Shown here one piece after another: positions 9,858 through 19,760 of a stretch of 54,598 nt of DNA. A program made the position numbers and the translations under genes. Each line of letters opens with the position of its first letter. The first letter of the stretch is position 1. The stretch is taken from NCBI RefSeq assembly GCF_001037465.1, contig NZ_LFCV01000039.1:1-54598 (forward strand). The letters run 5' to 3'. The stretch comes from Xenorhabdus khoisanae. GTDB lineage: Bacteria > Pseudomonadota > Gammaproteobacteria > Enterobacterales > Enterobacteriaceae. Below the pieces are notes generated by a model. It was not told the DNA's origin. It saw only the letters and a list, made by a program, of their open reading frames with translations, and made no database searches.

Positions 9858-11747
9858 ATGGATGGGTTAGTATTTACCTGTCAGATAGGTGCTTTACCGG
9901 GCACGACTTTTCAGGTGGTGAATTTCAGTTTACAGGAAGGGCTGTCACAGCTTTATCATTTGTCATTGAATGTAGTCAGTTCCCTTAACAATGTGGTGCT
10001 CAATGATCAATTGGGAACCTATGCCTCCCTCACCGTGACCCGCAATGGCAAGGTAGAACGTACTGTTAAAGGTATCGTGGCGGGGGCTGCGCAGGGCAAT
10101 AGTGACGGACGGCAAACGTATTATACCTTTACTGTCCGGCCGGAAATGTGGCGGATGACACTGCATCAGGACAGCCGCCTGTTTCAGCGCCAGTCTGTGC
10201 CGGATATTCTCAAACTATTGCTGAAAGAGCATCGCGTTAAGTCGGATAGCAAATTTTATGAAGACAGCAATCTTCATCCGGTACGGGAATACACCACCCA
10301 AAAGCGTGAATCTGCCTATGATTTCTGGTGCAGATTGGCAGCGGAAGAGGGGATCGCTTTCTGGTTTGAGGAAGAGCAACTCTTTTTCAGTGATTCCCAT
10401 TTGGGGATGACCGCGGATCTTAACCTGACTTACAACGTTCAGCCCAATACCGATGATAAAGATACCACCGCCTGGCAATGGGAGTACGGGGAATATCTCT
10501 ATCCGGATGAGTATATCCACAAAGATTACAACTACCTGCGACCTTCCCAGCCCTTGCAGACTCAGGCCACCTTGCCTCAGGGCGGGCGCCATGCGGTATT
10601 TGAAAGTTATGGGCGTTTCCCGTGGAGTAAAGAAGGCAAACCATTGGGTGAAGTGCGCCTCAATCAAGTCAACAGTGAAAGTAAACTGGGTTCGGCTCAC
10701 ACCAACTGTATCCAATTGCGCCCCGGTAAAATCTTTATCCTGAAATCACATCCCATTGCGGCCATGAATGATCGTTGGCAGGTGGTTACCGTTAATCACT
10801 ATGGTTCCCAACCACAAGCAGCGGGCATTGCCGGTGAAGGCACGACGTTGACTAACAGTGTCACGTTTATTCCGGGGAAAGACGATTGGCGACCACCGTA
10901 TCGTTATAAGCCATTGGCTGATGGTGATGAATTGGCAACCGTTGTAGGGCCACCGGGTGAGGAAATTTTTGTTAATGAGCATGGCGCCATTAAAGTGCAT
11001 TTCCACTGGAATCGTCATGATGAAGCGGGGGATGGTTCCTCTTGTTGGGTACGTGTTGCACAAGGCTGGAACGGTAATGGTTTTGGCTTTATGGCAATTC
11101 CCCGTATTGGTCAGGAAGTGATTGTCTCTTACCTTAACGGGGATATCGATCGCCCGATCGTAACGGGATGTAACTACAACGGCCGCAACCGACCACCGCT
11201 TAATTTACCTGCCGAGAAAACCCGTACCACCTTTAAAACCCATACCCACAAAGGCGAAGGGTTTAACGAACTGCGCTTTGAAGATGCGAAAGGCAGTGAA
11301 GAAGTCTTTATTCATGCACAGAAGGATATGAACACCAAGGTGTTGAATAACCGTACTACGCAAGTGTTGGGTAATCATACTGAAACGATTGACGGCAATC
11401 AGGCCGTTATCGTGAAAAAAAGCAAACAGGAGATCGTACAGCTTACCAGCACTGAAGTGGTTGGCCTTGCCAAAACTTTGACGGTTGGGGCGACTTATAC
11501 CATTACCGTTGCCGCCAATATGAACACCTCGGTTTCCATGAGCCAGAACGAAACAGTGGGTATGCAGAAGAAAGTTTCTGTGGGGCAAACCCTTTCTATT
11601 TCAGCAGGTAAGGTGATTGAACTGAAATGTGGCAGCAGCACGCTGCGTATGGACAGTTCAGGCAACATTACCATCAAAGGGAACAAGTTTCTGTTCGACG
11701 CCAGCGGCCCTGTGCAAATCAATGGCAAAGACATTGATTTGAACTAA
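9858..11747 (+). CDS. vgrG: VgrG-type spike protein (TssI)
   Basis: VgrG trimers form the membrane-piercing spike of the type VI system and carry effectors. The 629-residue protein has the gp27-like part (about residues 1-370, including the FWCRLAAEEGIAFWFEEE block) and a gp5-type OB fold (about 375-450, VVGPPGEEIFVNEHGAIKV then WVRVAQGWNGNGFGFMAIPR). After these comes a repetitive beta-helix to the end (NTKVLNNRTTQVLGNHTETI onward). There is no extra C-terminal effector domain, so cargo must ride on partners. AAGGAGAGACAA precedes the ATG. It lies between the TssF-like gene and the DUF2169 adaptor gene, spaced 10 and 12 bases. Confidence 0.95.
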   Translation: MDGLVFTCQIGALPGTTFQVVNFSLQEGLSQLYHLSLNVVSSLNNVVLNDQLGTYASLTVTRNGKVERTVKGIVAGAAQGNSDGRQTYYTFTVRPEMWRMTLHQDSRLFQRQSVPDILKLLLKEHRVKSDSKFYEDSNLHPVREYTTQKRESAYDFWCRLAAEEGIAFWFEEEQLFFSDSHLGMTADLNLTYNVQPNTDDKDTTAWQWEYGEYLYPDEYIHKDYNYLRPSQPLQTQATLPQGGRHAVFESYGRFPWSKEGKPLGEVRLNQVNSESKLGSAHTNCIQLRPGKIFILKSHPIAAMNDRWQVVTVNHYGSQPQAAGIAGEGTTLTNSVTFIPGKDDWRPPYRYKPLADGDELATVVGPPGEEIFVNEHGAIKVHFHWNRHDEAGDGSSCWVRVAQGWNGNGFGFMAIPRIGQEVIVSYLNGDIDRPIVTGCNYNGRNRPPLNLPAEKTRTTFKTHTHKGEGFNELRFEDAKGSEEVFIHAQKDMNTKVLNNRTTQVLGNHTETIDGNQAVIVKKSKQEIVQLTSTEVVGLAKTLTVGATYTITVAANMNTSVSMSQNETVGMQKKVSVGQTLSISAGKVIELKCGSSTLRMDSSGNITIKGNKFLFDASGPVQINGKDIDLN

Positions 11748-11759
11748 GGAGACAGGACG

Positions 11760-12980
11760 ATGGAATTGAAGAATCTTACCCCCTTTTCAGTGATGAACTA
11801 CCGAATGCTGGATACCGAAGATCAGGAATACGATGTTATTGCCATGAAAGTGGGCTATCAGTTATTACCTGCGGGTAAGGGCGAATATCTGGCTGAACTG
11901 CTTCCGGTGATGTCTCTCTGTATACAGGATCAATATCGCGGAGCACTGAACGTCTCGCAGGTGTTACAGGAAAGTGATCTGGCGCCGTTTAAGCCCAAAT
12001 GTGATGTGATTGTCAATGGGACGGCTTATGCCCCGGAAGGCAAGCCCTGCACCTCTTTCCCTGTTTGTTTGTCACTGACGGATGCCAATGGCGACACCTT
12101 GCTTGATAAGACACTGAATATTTCTGGTGAGCGGGAATTTTTCCGCACAGAGAACGGGCAATGGCAACTCTCTGATCCAAAACCGTTTGAAAGTTTACCC
12201 CTTGATTACCGTTATGCCTTTGGTGGGGGATGCCGGATTGAAGCCGATGATGATAAAGCGGCGAAGGCGTTAACCGAGGAAGATAAGCTCTCTCCTGAAC
12301 AACGCAGCCAACACCCCGATGGCGAAAAGGCCCCCATAGCTCATGCAGTTTGGGAATATAACCCCATCGGCACGGGATTTGTTTTGCCGTGGTATGCAAG
12401 GGCAAAAGATCTGCCTCGTTATCCGGCACCGCGCATTACCCACCCCGATGCGCCGGTAACTGCACAGCATTTTGCTGCGATGTTGGCAGGTCAGCTTTCA
12501 GCCACAGAGCCAGCCAGCCAGCCGCAGGGGATGGGAATTATCGGTCGGGCGTGGCTACCACGGCGAACACTGGCCGGAACGTATGACCAGACATGGCTGG
12601 ATCAACGCCACCCCTATCTGCCACAGGATTTTGATTTTGGTTACTGGAATGGCGCGCCGCAGGATCAACAAATTGACTGGCCCTCTACAGATATCACACT
12701 GCAATTGACCAACCTGACATCGGATGGTTCTTTGCAAACCCAACTACCGGGGCATCGTCCTTTTATCCTGTTCCGCATGGAGGATGGTGCGATTTTCCCC
12801 ATATTAATGAACCTTGACACTCTTATTGTTGATACCGATGCGATGACACTGGAGCTGACTTTTCGTCTGCATTTCAGCATTGATTTGCCCATCAGAGTCA
12901 CAGAAGCACGGTTTGAAATCAATCCCCAAGCCCCCTTAATCACATTTGCACCCGAACAGGAGAAGCCTCATGGCGGATAA
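11760..12980 (+). CDS. DUF2169 family T6SS adaptor/chaperone
   Basis: DUF2169 proteins are found with VgrG, PAAR-like proteins and large effectors. In studied systems they act as adaptors or chaperones that load an effector onto the spike. The 406-residue product starts MELKNLTPFSVMNYRMLD, the typical family opening, and contains the conserved blocks FKPKCDVIVNGTAY, YRYAFGGGCR, NPIGTGF and GIIGRAWLPRR. No signal peptide or membrane segment is seen. The ribosome site AAGGAGACAGG is strong. Its last 11 bases overlap the start of the PAAR-like gene, so the two are translationally coupled, which fits a role in the same loading complex. Confidence 0.92.
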   Translation: MELKNLTPFSVMNYRMLDTEDQEYDVIAMKVGYQLLPAGKGEYLAELLPVMSLCIQDQYRGALNVSQVLQESDLAPFKPKCDVIVNGTAYAPEGKPCTSFPVCLSLTDANGDTLLDKTLNISGEREFFRTENGQWQLSDPKPFESLPLDYRYAFGGGCRIEADDDKAAKALTEEDKLSPEQRSQHPDGEKAPIAHAVWEYNPIGTGFVLPWYARAKDLPRYPAPRITHPDAPVTAQHFAAMLAGQLSATEPASQPQGMGIIGRAWLPRRTLAGTYDQTWLDQRHPYLPQDFDFGYWNGAPQDQQIDWPSTDITLQLTNLTSDGSLQTQLPGHRPFILFRMEDGAIFPILMNLDTLIVDTDAMTLELTFRLHFSIDLPIRVTEARFEINPQAPLITFAPEQEKPHGG

Positions 12981-13326
12981 CTATATTGCCCGTAAAGATA
13001 CCCAATGGATGATTATCAGTCTGATTCCTGATGTCTGTAAAACCCCGATGGGACCAGCCACACCGCCGATTCCTTATCCGGTTATCGCGAAACTGGGGGA
13101 TGCCTCTGCACCGGTAACATCAGTACGGGCAAACGGGCAGCCTATGGTGGTATTGGATCAAAGTTTTGTCCCGCAGACATTGGGTGATGAAGCAGGGACG
13201 GCTATGGGGGTGAAAAGTGGCACAGTAGGGGGGAAGTGTTACCCGAAAGAACACAGCCAAACTGTTCAGGCAGGCAAGAAACTGATATTGCGCCATGGGG
13301 ATCAGTTTTGGATGAATGGGAAATAA
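12970..13326 (+). CDS. DUF4150 (PAAR-like) spike-tip protein
   Basis: PAAR-like proteins cap the VgrG spike and link it to effectors. The 118-residue protein begins MADNYIARKDTQWMIIS, with the family features VCKTPMGPATPPIPYPV near residue 25, several short Gly/Val strands, and GGKCYPKEHS before a final KLILRHGDQFWMNGK. The start at 12970 is chosen because a longer in-frame ATG at 12946 adds eight unlikely residues. It overlaps the DUF2169 gene by 11 bases and is followed nine bases later by the rhs gene. It supplies as a separate gene the tip domain that many Rhs proteins carry at their own N-terminus. Confidence 0.9.
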   Translation: MADNYIARKDTQWMIISLIPDVCKTPMGPATPPIPYPVIAKLGDASAPVTSVRANGQPMVVLDQSFVPQTLGDEAGTAMGVKSGTVGGKCYPKEHSQTVQAGKKLILRHGDQFWMNGK

Positions 13327-13335
13327 GGAATAGAT

Positions 13336-16300
13336 ATGTCAGGTCCTGAAAATCAACAACTTACTCAATATGTCTTAGGGCTTGCAGAGAGTATATTAAA
13401 TACTGCTGCTGGCGAAAAGAAGGATATAAATAAGATTGTAGCTAATAGTATAGGAATAGCGACAAATTTAGCTAAACGGCAACCAAACAAGCCCGGGGAA
13501 GCTAACCCTCCTATTTCTAGTGAAGAACTTGGTGAGATATTGAGGAAAGTAACAGACCTCGTGCTGAAAAGAAGTTTACCTAATAATTATGTAGAAGCCA
13601 AATATAATCTGGGGGCTGGTACTATATCAGCGGGGTATTCCATAAACGGTACATTCTATCCGGTACCTATTGATAACAATCTGTTAAATATTGTTAAGTT
13701 TTTTCCAGAGGTAAAAAGCAGCGGTCGTTTTCTTATAGGAATCAAAGATGGAGAGTCTATATTCTTGGTAGGTCAAGATTCAGATTTGGATCAAATGTTA
13801 AAATATGGTTTAAATTCTGCCGAAGCAAGTGCCTGGGCGAAAGCTCACCAAGACACCCTTTTTCAGGTCACCTTGAAGGATATTTTGGCAAAACACGCTG
13901 AAAGTGCCGGAGTAGGTGCTGGTGCTAAGACACCAAATTTAGGAGGCGCTGAGGCAAATACTCAGAATAAAGCAGGAGCCAGCCACTCTGACAATTTTAA
14001 ACAGGAATTGGGAGAAAAGCCAATATCTCAGTCTACGAGCGAGGCTAACGCAACTAGCGTGGCTTCTGCACAAGCTCCTGGGAATCATGTAGTAAACACA
14101 GAGGCAAAAGTTGCAGCAAAATCTTCTCCAGGAAGCCCGCCACAACAGGAAGCAAGCTTTGAAGCAGCAGCAAAAAGCAGAGATCAGGAAGCGGCCGTCA
14201 AAAAAATCTATCCAGAAGAAAATGAAAAAGCACCTGCGGGTGGCAAAGTAAAGAGCAATGGTAACAAACCTCCAACCAATCCTTCGACACCCAATCATCC
14301 ACAAGAGACAGATCAGGCTAACCCATCAGAGGGCAGAAAAGGCAGTAACTCATCTCCTCCTAACCTAATAAGCGACCCCATTGATGTCACCACAGGGGAT
14401 TACCTGCAAATTTTCCCGGTTATCACCATTCCGGGGCTGTTACCCATTACCCTGACCCGAATTTATCGTTCTACTTCCAATCTGTCTGGATTATTGGGGC
14501 CTAAATGGATCGACGATTGGTCACGTCAACTCGTGATAGATAATGAAAAGATCCATTTCACCGATGCAGACGGGCAGGTTTATGATTTTTCGACACCGGA
14601 AAATCAGATTCTGGCACGTAATCGCCATCTTCTGCATTGTTTGTTGACCGGAGAAATTGATGGTGAATTACGTCTGATTAATAAACAGAGCCAGCAAACT
14701 TTTCATTTTAACTCTATTGAAGGCAACCGGCGCCGGTTGTCTGCCATTACTGATCGCCATCAGAATAGTATTCAATTTATTTATGACAACCAACATCGGT
14801 TAGTTGAGATTGTACGCAATGATGGTTTCCGGTTATCTCTACACTATCAGGATGAGAAACTTCAGGCAGTGGATTACCATTTTCAGCAGATACAACAACG
14901 CTTGGTCACCTGTCGTTATGACCAGCATGGTTATCTTGCAGAATGCGACGCTTTCCAGCAAAACCATTTATGGCATAAATACACTGCACAAGGGTTTATG
15001 ACCCGTTGGCACGATACAGATAAGACGGATTTTTATATTCATTATGATGAATGCGGGCGGGCTGTTTCCGTGGATTCTTCTAGTGGTTATTGGTCTGATC
15101 GCTTTATCTATGACGATGATGCCCGTGTTACCACTTATCTTGATGCAGAAGGTGGAAAAACGCTTTTCTATTACAACCAGAATAATCGCGTGATCCGTAA
15201 GATTGATCCGCTGGGGCGTGAAACACGCACGCAATGGCGTTACAGCCAGAAAGTTTGGGAAATTGATCCACTGGGAGGCTACACCACCTTTGGATACAAC
15301 AATGATGGTGCACTGATTGAAACTGCACTACCAACGGGGGAGGCTTTTTATTATGACTATGATGAACATGGTCAATTGATTAAATCAATCTTACCCACAG
15401 GCGATATCTGGTATTTCCATCATGATGAACAAGGCAATTTGACGGCAGTCACCAATCCGCAAGGGCATAGAGAAGAATATCAGTACGGTATTCACGGCGA
15501 ATTGCGGCAACGCCAGTTACCGGATGGTCGGCAATGGCATTATGCCTATGACGAATATCAGCGGCTTGCTGCGATTATGACCCCAGATGGACAAACAACG
15601 GGTTTGGAGCTGGATGAACTGGGGCGTTTGCGCCGTACTGCGGATGCACTTAAGCAGGAAACCCGTTACCGCTATAGTCCTGTTCATGCCAGCCTCAATA
15701 ATGGCAGTCTGACAGAAGTTGAGTCGCCGGATGGCGTTACCCAGCATATGGAATATGACAGTGAACGACGTATTGTTGCTGTTACCGATGGAGAAGGCCG
15801 CACCACTCGCTATGGTTATGGCGCTTTTGACCTGCTGACCCATATTACCCGCCCGGATGGTACGACACTGCACTTTGGTTATGATCGTCTCACTCGTTTT
15901 TGCTCTGTTACTGCCTCGACAGGGGAAACTTATCGCTATGAACGGGATGCCGCGGGTCAGATTATTCGTGAAACCGATTTTACCGGCCGTACCATTGATT
16001 ATCAGTATGATGCATTGGGGCGACGCACTCAGGCCCGCTATCCAGATAATCACCTGCTGCGCTGGTATTACTCTTCGGCAGGTTTGTTAACCCGACAGGA
16101 AACTTGGTATCAGGCGGGAGATCAGCAAGAACTGAAATCGACGACCATTTATGAATATAATTCCCGTCGCCAGATTATCAGGGCAGTAAATGACGACGCC
16201 GTTGTGGAATATGAATATGATGTGACTGGCTTGCCTATTTGTGAACGCATCAATGGACGGGAAATTACTCGCGAATGGGATAATCTGACCGGACAATTGA

Positions 16301-17685
16301 CGGCTGAGACCATTGGTGAGCATACCTTGCGCTTTGGTTATAACGTTATGGAAACTGTTAACCATTTTCAGTTTAATCAACATACGCCGCTGACCTTGAG
16401 CCATGATGCTTTAGGGCGAGAAATTGTTCGGGAAAGTGCGGAAGGGTTTATTCTTGCCAGTCGGTATACCTCGACGGGATTGCTGGCACACCAATCAGCC
16501 GGGCGAGTCACACCACTGTTTCGCGAAACAGTGGTACAAAATGATCCTCATTTTCCACCACAGGCCACCGCGGTTAACCGTAGCTGGCAATATGACCGAG
16601 CATACAGCGTCAGAAGGATCGATGACGGTATCTGGGGGCAGACTCGTTATCGATATAACCAAAATGACCAGGTTATTAGCGCCACATTTAATGGCCGATT
16701 GCCCTATGAAGAACAGTTTCGTTATGACGCCAATGGCAATCTGAATCAACATATGCTGGTGGATGCACAAGGGATAATTGAACGATTTGAACAGCATCAG
16801 CAGGCAGGACGAGTTATTCAGCGTGACAATGTCACTTATCGCTATGATGACAACGGCCGGCAAGTGGAAAAAACCGAACATCGTGATGGTTTCCGACCAC
16901 AGGTATGGCGTTATCACTGGGATACACAAAACCAGTTAACTCATTGTGAAACGCCGGATGGTTCACGCTGGCATTATCGTTATGATGCCTTTGGGAGACG
17001 TATCCGCAAATTAAAAGTGCATGATGGCAAACTGGCAGCAGCTAATTTGCAACGCTGGCTGGACGGTAAACCGGATTTAATGGTAAAACCCGATACCATC
17101 ATGGGGTATGACTACTTCTGGAATGGGGATCAATTGGTTGAAGAGACGCCACTCTATGCAGATGGTACACCGGACTATGATCACAGTATTTGCTGGCTAT
17201 ATAAGCCAGAAGCATTAATGCCTTCAGCTCGTTATGAAAAAGGCAAACTACATTATATCGTCAGTGATCATCAGGGAACGCCACGGGAAATATTGAGTGA
17301 AGACGGTAAACTGGTATGGGCAAACCGACTGACAACGTGGGGCAAAGCTGAGCGAATACCGTTATTGGCTACGAATGATGAAGATTATCACGTTAGCTGC
17401 AACCTGCGTTTTGCCGGACAGTATGAGGATAAAGAAAGTGGGTTATATTACAATCGGTTTCGGTATTATGATTGTGAGACAGGGCAGTATATTACGCCTG
17501 ATCCTATAGGATTGGCGGGGGGAATGAATCCCTACAGTTATGTGTCGAATCCTCTTAAATGGATCGATCCACTGGGATTGGTGGGTAGTAGTGTTGGACA
17601 AAATCCTCAAGAGGATCTGTCTAAATCTATTGGGCGTCCAGGATATAGGTTAAATATTCAACCTATTTCCTTGTTAGGAAAGTAG
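13336..17685 (+). CDS. Rhs/YD-repeat protein with almost no C-terminal toxin tail
   Basis: Rhs proteins form a beta-barrel cocoon that encloses a C-terminal toxin, delivered here presumably by the neighbouring VgrG. The 1449 residues divide into three parts. Residues 1-190 have no PAAR motif and are unrecognised. Residues ~190-345 are a low-complexity linker rich in Ala, Ser, Pro, Asn and Gln. From about 350 (DVTTGDYLQIFP) the Rhs core runs with many YD repeats to the conserved YYNRFRYYDCETGQYITPDP and DPLGL at 1411-1415. Only 34 residues follow DPLGL, whereas toxin tails are usually 80-200 residues, and no immunity gene follows. The first ~570 bases look more AT-rich than the core, suggesting a mosaic gene. 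It is either toxin-less after deletion or uses a very short tail. Confidence 0.93.
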   Translation: MSGPENQQLTQYVLGLAESILNTAAGEKKDINKIVANSIGIATNLAKRQPNKPGEANPPISSEELGEILRKVTDLVLKRSLPNNYVEAKYNLGAGTISAGYSINGTFYPVPIDNNLLNIVKFFPEVKSSGRFLIGIKDGESIFLVGQDSDLDQMLKYGLNSAEASAWAKAHQDTLFQVTLKDILAKHAESAGVGAGAKTPNLGGAEANTQNKAGASHSDNFKQELGEKPISQSTSEANATSVASAQAPGNHVVNTEAKVAAKSSPGSPPQQEASFEAAAKSRDQEAAVKKIYPEENEKAPAGGKVKSNGNKPPTNPSTPNHPQETDQANPSEGRKGSNSSPPNLISDPIDVTTGDYLQIFPVITIPGLLPITLTRIYRSTSNLSGLLGPKWIDDWSRQLVIDNEKIHFTDADGQVYDFSTPENQILARNRHLLHCLLTGEIDGELRLINKQSQQTFHFNSIEGNRRRLSAITDRHQNSIQFIYDNQHRLVEIVRNDGFRLSLHYQDEKLQAVDYHFQQIQQRLVTCRYDQHGYLAECDAFQQNHLWHKYTAQGFMTRWHDTDKTDFYIHYDECGRAVSVDSSSGYWSDRFIYDDDARVTTYLDAEGGKTLFYYNQNNRVIRKIDPLGRETRTQWRYSQKVWEIDPLGGYTTFGYNNDGALIETALPTGEAFYYDYDEHGQLIKSILPTGDIWYFHHDEQGNLTAVTNPQGHREEYQYGIHGELRQRQLPDGRQWHYAYDEYQRLAAIMTPDGQTTGLELDELGRLRRTADALKQETRYRYSPVHASLNNGSLTEVESPDGVTQHMEYDSERRIVAVTDGEGRTTRYGYGAFDLLTHITRPDGTTLHFGYDRLTRFCSVTASTGETYRYERDAAGQIIRETDFTGRTIDYQYDALGRRTQARYPDNHLLRWYYSSAGLLTRQETWYQAGDQQELKSTTIYEYNSRRQIIRAVNDDAVVEYEYDVTGLPICERINGREITREWDNLTGQLTAETIGEHTLRFGYNVMETVNHFQFNQHTPLTLSHDALGREIVRESAEGFILASRYTSTGLLAHQSAGRVTPLFRETVVQNDPHFPPQATAVNRSWQYDRAYSVRRIDDGIWGQTRYRYNQNDQVISATFNGRLPYEEQFRYDANGNLNQHMLVDAQGIIERFEQHQQAGRVIQRDNVTYRYDDNGRQVEKTEHRDGFRPQVWRYHWDTQNQLTHCETPDGSRWHYRYDAFGRRIRKLKVHDGKLAAANLQRWLDGKPDLMVKPDTIMGYDYFWNGDQLVEETPLYADGTPDYDHSICWLYKPEALMPSARYEKGKLHYIVSDHQGTPREILSEDGKLVWANRLTTWGKAERIPLLATNDEDYHVSCNLRFAGQYEDKESGLYYNRFRYYDCETGQYITPDPIGLAGGMNPYSYVSNPLKWIDPLGLVGSSVGQNPQEDLSKSIGRPGYRLNIQPISLLGK

Positions 17686-17720
17686 CGTTTCATTCCCTTG
17701 ATGAAATTTAAGGATAAAAA

Positions 17721-17748
17721 TTAAGCACCTATTAGAACAGGTGCTTAA
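17721..17748. terminator. Bidirectional terminator between rhs and nth
   Basis: Perfect ten-base arms TTAAGCACCT (17721-17730) and AGGTGCTTAA (17739-17748) with an eight-base loop, placed between the converging rhs and nth genes. Confidence 0.7.
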
Positions 17749-17763
17749 TCTATGGTGTTCTTA

Positions 17764-18396
17764 TTATTTAGTCTTATCCCCAAACTCACACAAATCTTCA
17801 ATAATACAAGAACCACAACGCGGTTTACGGGCGATACAGGTATAACGGCCATGTAAAATCAGCCAATGGTGGCAATCCACCTTGAATTCATCGGGCACCA
17901 CTTTCAATAAGTTCTTCTCCACCTCATCAACATTTTTACCGGGCGCAAATTGCGTCCGGTTGCTGACGCGAAAAATATGGGTATCAACGGCAATTGTCGG
18001 CCAGCCAAACGCGGTGTTTAGCACAACATTAGCCGTTTTACGTCCTACCCCCGGTAACGCTTCCAATCCCACGCGATCTTCCGGCACTTCACCCTGATGT
18101 TTTTCCAGCAAAATCCGGCAGGTTTTAATCACGTTTTCCGCTTTGGTGTTATATAGCCCGATGGTTTTTATATACTCTTTCAAACCATCAACCCCCAAAT
18201 CAAGGATCGCCTGTGGCGTATTGGCAATGAGATAAAGTTTTGCCGTTGCTTTATTCACACTGACGTCTGTCGCCTGTGCAGAGAGTAAAACGGAGATCAG
18301 CAATTCAAAAGGGGAATTGAAAACCAACTCGGTCGTCGGGTGTGGATTGTGATCCCGTAAGCGGGTGAGTATCTCGACCCGTTTTTGTTGATTCAT
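17764..18396 (-). CDS. nth: Endonuclease III
   Basis: Nth is a bifunctional DNA glycosylase/AP lyase that removes oxidised pyrimidines in base excision repair. The 210-residue product has the helix-hairpin-helix LPGVGRKTANVVLN with the catalytic Lys, the catalytic Asp in TIAVDTHIFRV, and a C-terminal 4Fe-4S cluster loop with four Cys (CIARKPRCGSCIIEDLC). The start at 18396 (MNQQKRVEIL) matches E. coli MNKAKRLEIL and has AGGTG nine bases before it; a GTG four codons upstream is the alternative. The rsxE stop lies 14 bases upstream, so nth is the last gene of the rsx operon, as in E. coli. Confidence 0.96.
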   Translation of the reverse strand: MNQQKRVEILTRLRDHNPHPTTELVFNSPFELLISVLLSAQATDVSVNKATAKLYLIANTPQAILDLGVDGLKEYIKTIGLYNTKAENVIKTCRILLEKHQGEVPEDRVGLEALPGVGRKTANVVLNTAFGWPTIAVDTHIFRVSNRTQFAPGKNVDEVEKNLLKVVPDEFKVDCHHWLILHGRYTCIARKPRCGSCIIEDLCEFGDKTK

Positions 18397-18410
18397 CGCT
18401 AATTGCACCT

Positions 18411-19115
18411 TCAGATTCTTGTGATATGGCTTCCACAGCCTTTGTCTACGTTATATTGGCGTTCTTTGTTTTCTGTCCGGCTCTTTATGCGTTCATCAAT
18501 GATGTATTTTCCTGCCAGCATTAAGCCTAGTCCAATAAATGCGCCGGGTGGCAGGATAGCAAGCAGGAAGGGGGAATCCATATGAATAATTTCAATCCGC
18601 AATGATTTTGCCCAACTGCCCAGCAGCAAATCCGCGCCATCAAACAGTGTGCCATTACCCAGAATTTCACGTATCGCGCCCAGTACGAACAGGGCAAAGG
18701 TTGCTCCGAACCCCATCGCAAGGCCATCAATCATTGAATGATAGACTGAATTTTTTGATGCGTAGGCTTCCGCACGGCCAATTACAATACAGTTAGTCAC
18801 AATCAAGGGAATAAAAATCCCCAATGATTCATATAAGCCGAAGGCAAAGGCATTGATCAGCATCTGAACGGCACTAACAACAGAGGCAATGATCATCACA
18901 TAAATGGGGATACGGATTTCATGAGGAACCCAACGACGTAAAGCAGATACAGCAATATTGGTGCTCAATAAAACCAGTGTGGTTGCCAATCCCAATCCCA
19001 ACGCATTAGTTGCGGTAGAGGAAACCGCCAATAAAGGGCAAAGCCCTAAAAGTTGTACCAATGCGGAGTTGTTTTTCCATAGCCCCTGAATAAATAGGTT
19101 TTTGGTTTCACTCAT
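18411..19115 (-). CDS. rsxE: Rsx electron transport complex subunit E
   Basis: RsxE is an integral inner-membrane subunit of the Rsx/Rnf complex, which in E. coli keeps the redox sensor SoxR reduced. The 234-residue protein has about six hydrophobic segments and the family blocks [34 protein letters not shown] and [15 protein letters not shown]. Length is close to E. coli (231). It starts two bases after the rsxG stop. It is homologous to RsxA in the same operon (shared GLCPL motif), an internal duplication known for these complexes. Confidence 0.96.
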   Translation of the reverse strand: MSETKNLFIQGLWKNNSALVQLLGLCPLLAVSSTATNALGLGLATTLVLLSTNIAVSALRRWVPHEIRIPIYVMIIASVVSAVQMLINAFAFGLYESLGIFIPLIVTNCIVIGRAEAYASKNSVYHSMIDGLAMGFGATFALFVLGAIREILGNGTLFDGADLLLGSWAKSLRIEIIHMDSPFLLAILPPGAFIGLGLMLAGKYIIDERIKSRTENKERQYNVDKGCGSHITRI

Positions 19116-19117
19116 AA

Positions 19118-19744
19118 TTATTCCTCTCCACAGGTTGGAAGCGAAGAAAGTTGTTCAGGAACCGTCTCCAGATAAAGGGCAGTCCGTTTAACAGCATTAA
19201 CAACGGCACGCGGGGTAATGGTTGCGCCGGTAAATTGATCAAATTCCCCACCGTCTTTTTTAACCGCCCAATTGTGATCGTCTTTTGACATCACTTTTTT
19301 GCCAGAGAAGGCATTGATCCAATCGGAAATCCGGGTATCAATTTTATCTCCCAATCCCGGTGTTTCATGGTGTTCAGTCACCCGAACACCCAGCACTTTG
19401 CCGGAAAAATCCGCACCGACCAGTAACTGAATCGCCCCTGAATAGCCATCCGGTGCGGTGCTTTCCAGTGCAGCCGCAACAGGAACACCATTTTTACGGG
19501 CGAGATAAAGGTGATGAGGCTGGGTGTTACCCAGCGCTTTGTCTACTACCAGATAACACTCATCCTGCATCTTATTGTCATATAAAGCTGGGGGAACAAT
19601 TTGATCCAGTAATACCTTGTGTTGTAACGCGGCTTGTTCCGCAATCCGGTCTTTTGTCAATGAATAAACAATCGCGGTTAAGCCCGTCGTGCAGGCGGCA
19701 AAAATGGCAAGGATAACACCGTGACGTCGCATAGTTTCTAACAT
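19118..19744 (-). CDS. rsxG: Rsx electron transport complex subunit G
   Basis: RsxG is a periplasmic flavoprotein subunit anchored by one N-terminal membrane helix ([20 protein letters not shown]). FMN is attached covalently to Thr in the motif [11 protein letters not shown], which is present. Other conserved stretches are [13 protein letters not shown] and [14 protein letters not shown]. The start at 19744 ([10 protein letters not shown]) gives 208 residues, matching E. coli MLKTIRKHGI; the longer frame to 19801 would run into the end of rsxD. The gap to rsxD is 16 bases and rsxE follows immediately. Confidence 0.95.
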   Translation of the reverse strand: MLETMRRHGVILAIFAACTTGLTAIVYSLTKDRIAEQAALQHKVLLDQIVPPALYDNKMQDECYLVVDKALGNTQPHHLYLARKNGVPVAAALESTAPDGYSGAIQLLVGADFSGKVLGVRVTEHHETPGLGDKIDTRISDWINAFSGKKVMSKDDHNWAVKKDGGEFDQFTGATITPRAVVNAVKRTALYLETVPEQLSSLPTCGEE

Positions 19745-19760
19745 AGCAGTCTCCTTTTCC

